Assembly: GCF_030253575.1 (NCBI RefSeq) | Contig: NC_080564.1 | Span: forward strand, 2,400,501-2,464,500 | From: Rhododendron vialii | Taxonomy: Eukaryota > Streptophyta > Magnoliopsida > Ericales > Ericaceae | Length of the DNA stretch: 64,000 nucleotides | Direction: 5' to 3' | Part shown: piece after piece, positions 23,070 through 32,699 of the stretch | Layout of the letters: every line of letters begins with the position of its first letter | Numbering within the stretch: position 1 is the first letter of the stretch | Made by a program: the position numbers and the translations under genes | Notes under the pieces: generated by a model | The model's database searches: none | What the model was told of the DNA's origin: nothing | The model's input: only the letters and a program-made list of their open reading frames with translations

Positions 23070-23325
23070 TTACCAAAAAATCTAGATAATAAATTTTTGG
23101 ATTCTATAGATTTAGAAAACCTAAAAAAGGAATGAAATTTCCGGTTAAGATGGTTTTAAGTTTTATAAATGCTGATTTTTAGCGTTTTGAAGAAAATAGT
23201 ACCAGCTTTAACTGCAACTTAGTCATAATTTTACAGCTATGAAAAACATATTTATTTGCTTTTACTAAAATCTAAAATTTAAAGCTAGATTTTAAAATCT
23301 GTATCCACGGTTATCGCAAAACACT

Positions 23326-24250
23326 TCAGTAGTAGCTGCCTTCGGAAATTGGGTAGAGCATGATGGGAGCTTCTTCTGGCTGCACATGCACCAAATCCAT
23401 CTCAACACACCAACAAAAGAAATCAAGTTCCTATTACCATTATAACCTTTGATGACGAAATTACCTTTAAGGCCAAAAAACTAAAGTTGGAACTCAGTTT
23501 TCCTGGAATTTTCAAACAGTTCCCCGAAATACGGTTTCTAACTAGCCAGTAAAACATTTCCAGTGGAACCATGAGGTCATTTTCATTGATGATCCATCTC
23601 TCCCCGAAACATCACTTTTCGGGGTCCACCTATGGGTATCGCAAACAATCTTTGGACTCTCCACTTATTCGTTGGTTCTTTACGGATCTACTTTGATGAT
23701 GGAGACCGTGTATTAATTTTTAAATATTTTATGAACATTAGTCGCGTTAAAATTTATGTTAATTGAATCAAATTACTCCATTTGATATGTTTACAAAACG
23801 CATGTTCATTGAAAAATGAGTTATGATCCATCGTTGTAATATTTTTTCTGATCATATCGGAATTATATCAAACAATATCCTGTCAATATAATTTTTGAAA
23901 AAGCTGAAATTTTAGGCGAAGTATATAATGAACGGGGTCGGACCCCAATCAATAAATTGAGTGCAAGTGAAGTGACGTGCAGTTAGTGCCTCCTTTATAC
24001 TCCTATGCATATGGGCAGCGTTCGATTCCCGTAAGTACCCATCACCCTCTCCAAGTCCCCTAAGATAGAGTAGATTAGGTTTAACGAATGAAAGGACGGG
24101 AGTTGGGAGAGGATTCAAGTCCCTGGTAATGAAATTCCCAGTTGTCATTTGGAAATGTACAGCAAGAAGATAAATTTTAGTCTAGAAGAATGTTCTCCAC
24201 ATACATCTGATCGATGTATTCTACTAGTAGAGAGAAACTTATTCACGAAG
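23326..24250. other. Spacer with a possible SINE at about 23970-24140
   Basis: No protein gene seen. A weak tRNA-like pair (GTTAGTGCCTCC, then GCAGCGTTCGATTCCCG) at 23980-24030 could be the promoter of a diverged SINE. No tail or target duplication was identified. Confidence 0.35.
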
Positions 24251-24432
24251 CCGTTGCAAAATAGCTCTTTACGGAGTTGAGCGGTCTCAGTCGTCCGTTT
24301 CGGCAATCAATGGTTCGGATTTAAAAAAAACTATTCATGCAAATAGTTTTTTTTTTTTAAATCCATACCATCCAAAACATTTTTGATTGGCCGAGATTGA
24401 ACTTCATAGACACTTGTTTACAACTGCTCCCT
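24251..24432. mobile_element. Foldback MITE with ACTATTCATGCAAATAGT centre
   Basis: The inner arms AAAAAAACTATTCATGCAAA and ATAGTTTTTTTTTTTTAAAT fold on each other, and GGTTCGGATTT / AAATCCATACC extend the mirror. A related element lies at about 20108-20325. No target duplication was defined. Confidence 0.45.
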
Positions 24433-24777
24433 AAACAAGATTTTCTTATTCTAGTATATTACAATATACACTGAGATGATTCAAAAACTCAATAGAATAA
24501 TTAGTAGTATATATATGAAGTTCTCTCTGTTTTCTTTGCGTAACTAGAACATCAATAATGTACTTGTTTTTTGTTTTTTTTTTTTTATACATGAGGGCAT
24601 TTAAGAAAATCATATATGATGAGGGATAATAACTTGAATTTTGACTAGAATATTGTAAGAAACCAATGATATCGAACATACTCAAAGTTTACCTGATCAT
24701 ATCAATTAAAAATAATAAATTTTAGTCCTATCGGTCCCTCTATAGCTCCCCCTCTAGGCTCTAATTGTCATAGTATT

Positions 24778-25016
24778 TGCATCAAGACAGATTGTGCAGT
24801 GTTTGTCCAAGGGCTTGTAGATCGGCAGAGTGCCCCTTATGATGTTCAAATGGTTCTTTCTGATTTCTGTTCTTTGTGTTCTAAGTTTAGTGTTGTAAAA
24901 GTTGTTAAAGTTTCTAGACTGGACGTTAAAGCTGCCCATGTTAAAGCTAGGATAGCATTAATGTGTTTGTAAGATTATTTTTCGTCTATATGCAATTTAT
25001 CTTTGGTCAAAAAAAA
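24778..25016 (+). mobile_element. 5'-truncated LINE tail with 15-bp target duplication
   Basis: A 239-bp insert ending in an A run and flanked by AATTGTCATAGTATT at 24763-24777 and 25017-25031. The insert translates to an RNase H-like C-terminal end (YDVQMVLSDFCSLCSKFSVV, then KAAHVKARIALMCL and a stop) followed by a short 3' UTR. It is absent from the equivalent place in duplication unit 2 (near 28145), where the empty site is preserved, so it arrived after the duplication. It lies upstream of the MGST3 copy 2 TATA box by about 100 bp. Confidence 0.8.
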
Positions 25017-25113
25017 AATTGTCATAGTATTAAATTGCTGTGCAAGTCTCAATTTTGATGCGAAGAGCCAAGTCAAAATCTTGCCTGCCTTGGAAAGAAA
25101 GACAGGAAGATGC

Positions 25114-25120
25114 TATATAA
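25114..25120 (+). promoter_or_regulatory. TATA box of MGST3 copy 2
   Basis: TATATAA in the context GCTATATAAACC, about 140 bp upstream of the start codon and followed by the GA-repeat leader. The same box occurs in copy 3 at 28242-28248. Confidence 0.6.
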
Positions 25121-25170
25121 ACCTAGCACAGCTCCGGCCATGCACATTATAATGACATACAATCACAATT

Positions 25171-25173
<3 letters not shown>

Positions 25174-25220
<47 letters not shown>
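25174..25220 (+). repeat. (GA)n tract in the MGST3 copy 2 leader
   Basis: About 47 bp of GA dinucleotide repeat between the TATA box and the ATG, hence probably transcribed as 5' UTR. The equivalent tract in copy 3 is about 82 bp. Confidence 0.8.
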
Positions 25221-25225
<5 letters not shown>

Positions 25226-25259
25226 GGTGAGGGTTTTCTTCGATCAGAACAGGAAAAAA

Positions 25260-27332
25260 ATGGGCGGATTAGAGTACTTGGTGTTGAAAGGATACGGATA
25301 CGTGGTCCTTACCCTCGTCTTCTACTGCTTCTTCAATTTCTGGATGGCTTTCCAAGTCGAGAAAGCCCGCAAGAAGTAAGCATATTCTTTCAATTGTCTT
25401 AACTTATTTTATCTTGATTCGTCATTTTTAACATACTAATTTCAAGTTTTTGTGGGGTTCCTCCCGAATCCAAAAAAAAAAAAAAAATGATCGAAATAGT
25501 TAATTTTGTTGAACTCATCGAGAAGAACATATGTGCCAAAAATCGATTCAATTAGACATGGTTCGTTATATGAACAAATGGCGTTTGTGCAAGGAAAAAA
25601 AATAGAAGGTTTCAAACCTGCAAATTTGACTTCCCATTTTTTTTTAAAATAGAAACGATTTCTAATTCCCAATTCTCCACGTTGTCTAGACGATAATTTT
25701 TTTTTTTTTTCCAGAAATAAGCAAATCATAATTATAATTTTTTTTTCTTTCTAGTTTTCTGTTGTAATGTCCTGCTTGTGGGTGTTTCTCAATTCTCCCC
25801 TTCGGAGGTCTTCCTAACCCTTTTGGGTGTAGTGTGTTTTTTTTTTTTTGATGTCGGTGGTGTGAGTTTTGTGTGAGGTATTGTACCTCGGTAGTCTTTG
25901 TAAGAAGTTTGGGGTGTAAGTCGGAGCCTATCCGCCTGGTTGGCTATTCTCTCATTCTTCGAGGAAGAATATGCTTTTTGATGTTCTCTCTTGGTTATCA
26001 AACGGATTTTTGGCACAAATGCTATTCTAGAGAATCTTATAGAAGGAACAATTCCGATGTCGTCTGATTCTCCATTTGACCAAATCATTAATTTGGTCAA
26101 TTTTATTAAAGGTACAATGTTTCCTATCCGACGCTCTATGCCTCAGAATCAGAAAACAAGGATGCCAAGCTCTTCAACTGCGTCCAGGTTTTTGCCTCTT
26201 CTCTAGCCTGTTCGATTTTCTTGCTTTGCTACTTTGTTTTTTTTTGTTTTTTTTGTTTTCAATCTTGCTAACTAAAAGGAAGAGATTTTGGTGGGCGATT
26301 ACAGAGAGGGCACCAGAACTCGCTAGAAACGATGCCCATTTTCTTCATGTTGATGAATTTGGGTGGAATTAAGCATCCATTCATCTGCGCTTCGCTCGGA
26401 CTACTTTATACCATGGGCCGCTATTTCTACTTCACTGGATATGCCACTGGCAATCCCCAAAATCGCCTTAGCCTTGGGTAACTATTCATAACCCCATCTT
26501 CCTCGTATATACTTACTTAAGTACTCCGTTTGTATATTGTTGTCAAGAAAAAATCAAACATTTTTTATTTGGATTCATCTTGTCAAAAATGCGTTATTCT
26601 AGACTTTTTGTTTTGTGTGCTAGGGTAATTTTTTTGGGACCGAGGTAGTAAAACTTTTTCGTGCACGGCTTTTCGATGCAAATGCATACACAATTCTATG
26701 AGAGCATACCGGTATACGATCCTATTGTTGGACGAGCCCCTAGGGCAAAAGTGTGTTATTGGAACTGGTCCATGTTATAACGTCAACACCAAGATAATAG
26801 GATCTTATTGAATTACTTTTTCAGAAAATTCATGCATAATTTTTTTTGCATAGATTCAGACACAAATATGTTTCTGAACTGTCTGATACACACGAGATTC
26901 TCACAAAATAATGAGGGGCCTACATACATTAGAAGAAATGTGCCCGGATTATGCAAATTATACCACAAAAATATAAAGGGGGAAAAAATATAAAGGAAAA
27001 AAACAGAGGGAGATTAGTACAAATTAAATGAATAAAGTTAATCAACATCGGTTCCTTCTTTTTTTCTTTTTCAATGTAATCCTTCTACAAATCATTTCTC
27101 TAATCTCCCTTAAAAAAGGTTCATCCCCATGGTAAGCTTCATTTATTCTCCTAATTAGTTGATTTCACACAATCAAACAAGAATCAGTTGTATATAACTT
27201 ATTTGTTGCGGATTCCAACAAAATTTCTTCTCTGTGCGCAGGAGATTCAGCTTCCTTGCTTTACTCGGGCTTATGATCACCACAATTTCTTGCGGGATTA
27301 AACTGATCGTTTCGCAAAAATGGAACGCCTGA
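25260..27332 (+). CDS. MGST3: Microsomal glutathione S-transferase 3, copy 2
   Basis: Second tandem MAPEG gene, same role as copy 1. Exons 25260-25375, 26112-26187, 26305-26477 and 27242-27332 give 151 residues. It opens MGGLEYLVLKGYGYVVL, has KARKKYNVSYPTLYASES, FNCVQRGHQNSLE and YFYFTGYATGNPQN, and ends LIVSQKWNA. Compared with copy 1, the conserved acidic residue before YGY is replaced by glycine and the tail is six residues longer, because the copy 1 stop comes earlier. Intron 1 is 736 bp and contains a LINE-like 3' end. It has its own TATA box and GA-rich leader. Intact and probably expressed. Confidence 0.88.
25760..26000 (+). mobile_element. LINE 3' end in intron 1 of MGST3 copy 2
   Basis: The stretch with GTCTTCCTAACCCTTTTGGG, GAGCCTATCCGCCTGGTTGG and GATGTTCTCTCTTGGTTATC matches the better preserved copy at 28900-29184 in unit 2, which ends in TTTTTGCC plus an A run, typical of plant L1-type LINE 3' UTRs. 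Here the terminal part is missing, by a deletion of about 110 bp relative to unit 2. Confidence 0.5.
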
Positions 27333-28241
27333 TTTCAGCAGCGTGCACTTAGCTTGCATCCTCTGTCGAACTTGTCTTTTGCTGCTTGTTTTTCTACAGC
27401 TCATGTATTTTGTAACCCTTAATTTTGTGGTGTAGGTTGTGTTTCACTTTGTAATAATTGGAAACATGGGATGTTTTTGGACATGGTTTGAAAAGACTTA
27501 ATGTTGGTTATTGGAAAATGAGTGCTGATCTTCGTGAGGGGGGGGGGGGGGGGGAGGAACATGTGTTCAAATGAATGGTTATTTGGAAACATCATCAACC
27601 GAGTTTATATCAAGTTGATCACGAGTAACTTCAATTTCTTAAATATCATAAGTTGAACGAGCCGAGAATAGCTTGTCTATTCAAGTTTGTATAGCAAACA
27701 GATCTCGAATGAGTTTTAACGAGTGAAAACAAACTCGAACTCAAGTAGCCCATCTAATTTCTCAACCACTAAAATAACATGGATCACACAAAAAGGGATG
27801 ATTTATAGCCGCTCTGTAAACAAGATTTTCTCATTCTAGTATATTACAATATACACTGAGATGATTCAAAAACCCAATAGAATAATTTTAGTATATATAT
27901 AAAGGTTTCTCTGTTTTCTTTGCGTAACTAGAACATCAATAATGTACTTGTTTTTTGTTTTTTTTTACATGAGGGCACTTAAGAAAACCATATATGACGA
28001 GGGACAATCACCTGAATTTTGACTAGAATATTGTAAGAAACCAATGATATCGAACATACACAAAGTTTACCTGATCATATCAATTAAAAATAATAAATTT
28101 TAGTCCTATTGGTCCCTCTATAGCTCCTCCTCTAGGCTAGCTCTAATCGTCATAGTATTAAATTGTTGTGCAAGTCTCAATTTTGATGCGAAGAGCCAAG
28201 TCAAAATCTTGCCTGCCTTGGAAAGAAAGACAGGAAGATGC

Positions 28242-28248
28242 TATATAA
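28242..28248 (+). promoter_or_regulatory. TATA box of MGST3 copy 3
   Basis: TATATAA in the context GCTATATAAACC, identical to the copy 2 box. About 170 bp before the start codon because the GA tract is longer. Confidence 0.6.
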
Positions 28249-28304
28249 ACCTAGCACAGCTCCGGCCATGCACATTATAATGACATACAATCACAATTGA
28301 AGGA

Positions 28305-28308
<4 letters not shown>

Positions 28309-28390
<82 letters not shown>
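28309..28390 (+). repeat. (GA)n tract in the MGST3 copy 3 leader
   Basis: About 82 bp of GA repeat, nearly twice as long as in copy 2. Probably part of the 5' UTR. GA tracts in plant leaders can bind BBR/BPC proteins; whether that matters here is unknown. Confidence 0.8.
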
Positions 28391-28393
<3 letters not shown>

Positions 28394-28418
28394 TTTCTTC
28401 GATCAGAACAGGAAAAAA

Positions 28419-30617
28419 ATGGGCGGATTAGAGTACTTGGTGTTGGAAGGATATGGATACGTGGTCCTTACCCTCGTCTTCTACTGCTTCTTCAATTTCT
28501 GGATGGCTTTCCAAGTCGGGAAAGCCCGCAAGAAGTAAGCATATTCTTTCAATTGTCTTAACTTATTTTAACATCATTTGTCATTTTTAACATACTAATT
28601 TCAAGTTTTTGTGGGGTTCCTCCCGAATCCAAAAAAAAAAATGATCGAAATAGTTAATTTTGTTGAACTCGTTAAGAAGAACATATGTGCCAAAAATCGA
28701 TTCAATTAGACACGGTTCGTTATATGAACAAATGGCGTTTGTGCAAGGAAAAAAATAGAAGGCTTCAAACCTGCAAATTTGACTTCCCATTTTTTAAATA
28801 GAAACGATTTCTAATTCCCAATTCTTCACGATGTCTAGACGATAATTTTTTTTTCTCTAGAAATAAGCAAATCATAATCATAATTTTTTTTTTATAGTTT
28901 TCTGCTGTAATGTCCTGCTTGCGGGTGTTTCTCAATTCTCCCCTTTGGGGGTCTTCCTGACCCTTTTGGGTGCACTGTGTTTTTCTTTCTTTGATGTCGG
29001 TGATGTGAGTTTTGTGTGAGGTATTGTACCTTGGCGGCCTTTGTAAGAAGTTTGAGATGTAGGTCTTTCCTCGTCGGAGCCTATCCGCCTGGTTGGCTAT
29101 TCTCTCCTTCTTCAAGGAAGAATATGCCCTTTGATGTTCTCTTGGTTATCAATAAACTTTCTAAATTTTTGCCAAAAAAAAAAAACGAGCTCAATTCGAT
29201 TATTCCTTCTTTTCTTACACAGACGTGATTCGCTAATATAAACACCGATGTCTTATCAAACGAATTTTTGGCACAAATGCTATTCTAGAGAATCTTATAT
29301 AGATAGAAGGAACAATTCCGATGTCTTCTGATTCTCCATTTGACCAAATCATTAATTTGGTCAATTTTATTAAAGGTACAATGTTTCCTATCCGACACTG
29401 TATGCCTCAGAATCAGAAAACAAGGATGCCAAGCTCTTCAACTGCGTCCAGGTTTTTTGCTTCTTCTCTAGCCTGTTCGATTTTCTTGCTTTGCTACTTC
29501 TTCTTTTTTGTTTTGTTTTGTTTTTCAATCTTGCTAACTGAAACGAAGAGATTTTGGTGGGCGATGACAGAGAGGGCACCAGAACTCGCTAGAAACGATG
29601 CCCATTTTCTTCATGTTGATGATTTTGGGTGGAATTAAGCATCCATTCATCTGCGCTTTGCTCGGACTACTTTATACCATGGGCCGCTATTTCTACTTCA
29701 CTGGATATGCCACTGGCAATCCCCAAAATCGCCTTAGCCTTGGGTAACTATTCATAACCCCATCTTCCTCGTATATACTTAAGTACTCCGTTTGTATATT
29801 GTTGTCAAGAAAAAATCAAACATTTTTTATTTGAATTCATCTTGTCAAAAATGCATTATTCTAGACTTTTCGTTTTGTGTGCTAGGGTAATTTTTTTGGG
29901 ACTGAGGTAGTAAAACTTTTTCGTGCATGGCTTTTTGATGCAAATACATACACAATTCTATTGGAGCATACCGGTATACGATCCTATTGTTGGACGAGCC
30001 CCTAGGGCAAAAGTGTGTTATTGGAACTGGTCCATGTTATAACGTCAACACCAAAATAATAGGATTTTATTGAATTACTTTTTCAGAAAATTCGTGCATA
30101 ATTTTTTTTTCACAGATTCAGACACAAATATGTTTGGAACTGTCTGATACACACGAGATTCTCACAAAATAATGAGGGGTCTACATACATAGACGAAATG
30201 TGCCCGGATTATGCAAATTATACAACAAAAATATAAAGGGGGAAAAAATATAAAGGAAAAAAACAGAGGGAGATTAGTACAAATTAAATGAACAAAGTTA
30301 ATCAACATCGGTTCCTTCTTGTTTTCTTTTTCAATGTAAATCCTTCTACAAATCAGTTCTCTAATCTCCCTTAAAAAAGATTCATCCCCATGGTAAACTT
30401 TATTTATTCTCCTAATTAGTTGATTTCACACAATCAAACAAGAATCAGTTGTATATAACTTATTTGTTGCGGATTCTAACAAAATTTCTTCTCTGTGCGC
30501 AGGAGATTCAGCTTCCTTGCTTTACTCGGGCTTATGATCACCACAATTTCTTGCGGGATTAAACTGATCGTTTCGCAAAAATGGAACGCCGAATTTCAGC
30601 AGCGCATTTTTGCTTGA
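28419..30617 (+). CDS. MGST3: Microsomal glutathione S-transferase 3, copy 3
   Basis: Third tandem MAPEG gene, nearly identical to copy 2. Exons 28419-28534, 29376-29451, 29571-29743 and 30503-30617 give 159 residues. Visible differences from copy 2: glutamate for lysine at residue 10, glycine for glutamate near KARKK, isoleucine for asparagine in FFMLM(I/N)LGG, leucine for serine in ICA(L/S)LG. The C-terminus is altered: after KWNA it continues EFQQRIFA to a stop. The change comes from a short local duplication of the TTTCAGCAGCG segment, which replaces the ancestral stop. The MAPEG core FNCVQRGHQNSLE is intact, so an active enzyme is likely. Confidence 0.87.
28900..29184 (+). mobile_element. 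LINE 3' end with A tail in intron 1 of MGST3 copy 3
   Basis: Contains CCTATCCGCCTGGTTGGC and ends CTTGGTTATCAATAAACTTT, then TTTTTGCC and twelve A. This order matches L1-type LINE 3' UTRs in plants. No coding part survives. Present (shortened) in copy 2, so it was inserted before the duplication. Confidence 0.55.
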
Positions 30618-31068
30618 TTTCAGCAGCGTGCACTTAGCTTGCATCGTCTGTCGAACTTGTCTTTTGCTGCTTGTTTGTCTACAGCTCATGTATTTTGTAA
30701 CCCTTAATTTGTGGTGTAGGTTGTGTTTCACTTTGTAATAATTGGAAACATGGGATGTTTTTGGACATGGTTTGAAAAGACTAATGTTGGTTATTGGAAA
30801 AGGAGTGCTGATCTTCGTGAGGGGGGAAACATGTCTTCAAATGAATGGTTATTTGGAAACATCATCAACCGAGTTTACATCAAGTTGATCACAAGTAACT
30901 TCAATTTCTCAAATATCATAAGTTGAACGAGACGGGAATAGCTTGTCTATTCAAGTTTGTATAGCAAACAGATCTCGAATGAGTTTTAACGAGTGAAAAC
31001 AAACTCGAACTCAAGTAGCCCATCTAATTTCTCAACCACTTAAAGAACATGGATCACACAAAAGGGGT

Positions 31069-31980
31069 TGAAAATCCACTATTTATTTATTTCCTAGAAA
31101 ACTTTGATATCGTGAAGTGATTGCATCTTTTATACGGCATCACAGAATTTCCCACTTTACGTAGATAGACGAGAGAAGTAAACGAAAATTGAATTTCTTG
31201 ACCAATTTCGGAACATCATTACGGGCCAATTATATCATAGTTTCTTAACCAATTAGAGAACATCGTCATCTGGCTACCTATTTGATCATGTAATCTTGTT
31301 ACCAAAGAAGGGCAGGTCGAATCCATTGTTTGGTGGGTGTTTAGTGCTGATTAATTTTAAGTGATTCTGGATGCCAGAATCTACTTAAATAATCAGCGCT
31401 AAACACCCTCTTATTAATTTCTTGAAAAGCTTTGACGTGGTAGCATCTTTTATTTTGTATTAATGAGTACAAGAATTTCCCACTTTGTTGTTAATTGGTC
31501 ATTGTTTTTCCTTCTTGACTTTGCTCAGCAATTTATAGGTCTAAAGTAGATAGATGACAAAATAAGCGAAAATAACTGAACGTTAAAAGTACTTTACTTC
31601 TGTAGATATGTGGAACTTGTAACTCAAATATTGTAAATAACGTTTGATACGACATGATATACAAATATAAAAATTGCAATAAATGTGAAGGTTGGATTCA
31701 ATACTTCGTGTGCGTCACCTCGGGACACTTTTAAATGGGATGTTAGGATGTCGATCTTTTCCAAATTAGAGATTGATTATTTCTTATCCTGAATGGGGCT
31801 TCTTTGTTCACTTATTTGTCTGTTTGGGCTTAAGGTAATTATAAATTTATATATTGATGTAATTGATCAAATACTTGTATTTTTCTACCACTTATAATAT
31901 AAAAAAAAAGAAAGATTTGTAATTACTTCAGCAGAAGTGATTACTACTAGAATAACTCTATTATTATTGAATAAACATCT
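31069..31980. other. Spacer, no gene seen
   Basis: AT-rich sequence after the MGST3 array. It includes a short mirrored pair at about 31335-31410 (GGTGTTTAGTGCTGATTAAT and TAATCAGCGCTAAACACC), likely a small foldback. No coding signal. Confidence 0.4.
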
Positions 31981-31982
31981 TA

Positions 31983-32642
31983 AAGCTCGTTTGACGGGCG
32001 GATAAGGTTTTTGGAGTAAAGAAGAATGGTGTATAAGAGGGATGATGCTTACCATTATGAACATAACTAAAACCCATTACAAGCATAACATAACCCAAAC
32101 AAGGCATAACCAAAGAATATCCAAAAAACCAACCAAAGCATAACCAAACCTAACCAAGGCATAACAAACAAGTTATGCCTTGTTATGGTTCTGTTATGCT
32201 CATAATGGTTTTGGTTATGCTCATAATAGATTTTAGTTATGCTCATAGTGGTTTTGTTATGCCAAAAGTTACGGTGTCCCCAAAATGACCGGTGACACCG
32301 AAGTCATTCCCGTATAAGAGATGGACATGTTATAAGCGGAAATCAATTAAAGAGACAGAAAAACTAAGGTTGTTTGATAGTTGAAATGGTGGATAAATAA
32401 AAAAATGTTAGAGTTCATTAATTCCTCATGAGAATACAAAAAGGTTTGGACAGGTTTGAGACCTAAGGGGCACATCAGTAATTACATCCACCCGAATAAA
32501 GCTTATCTTGGAGTGAGGTGGGTTTCGCTAAAATTCCTGTGAAAGGGAGAGGAGAACAAATACCGAATAGGAGTGAGCCCGGATTAACTTATCTTCCAAA
32601 CACCTTATCCCCTCCCTGCCCCGCCCGCCAAACGGGCCGCTA
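31983..32642. mobile_element. DNA element with CGTTTGACGGGCGG ends
   Basis: The left end GCTCGTTTGACGGGCGGATAAGG and the right end CCGCCCGCCAAACGGGCC are mirror forms, as seen in hAT-like MITEs. The interior (about 32045-32265) has a mirrored pair of arrays: CATAACC-rich sequence on the left, and GTTATGCTCATAATGGTTTT repeated three times on the right. No target duplication is clear. Confidence 0.5.
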
Positions 32643-32699
32643 GAGAGGGGGAAATTACTAATGAGGCCATTAATTTGTAACAGGGTTTAAAAGCTAGGG

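Larger units (their letters stand above)
24433..31068. repeat. Direct tandem duplication, two units of about 3.3 kb
   Basis: Unit 1 (about 24433-27800) and unit 2 (about 27818-31068) run in the same direction and match almost base for base over promoter, leader, all four exons, introns and 3' flank of an MGST3 gene. Both begin AAACAAGATTTTCT and both end near ATGGATCACACAAAA. Differences include a LINE tail present only in unit 1, about 110 bp of intron 1 present only in unit 2, different GA-repeat lengths and a changed last exon. The high similarity in introns and spacers says the duplication is recent on the scale of this window. Confidence 0.9.

Noticed and set aside
25169-25402. Open frame beginning [10 protein letters not shown] through the GA tract
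   Set aside because: It is a translation of the GA microsatellite in the MGST3 leader and runs out of frame with the real exon that starts at 25260.
28309-28390. CRISPR-like or satellite array
   Set aside because: Simple GA dinucleotide repeat with no spacers; this is eukaryotic DNA.
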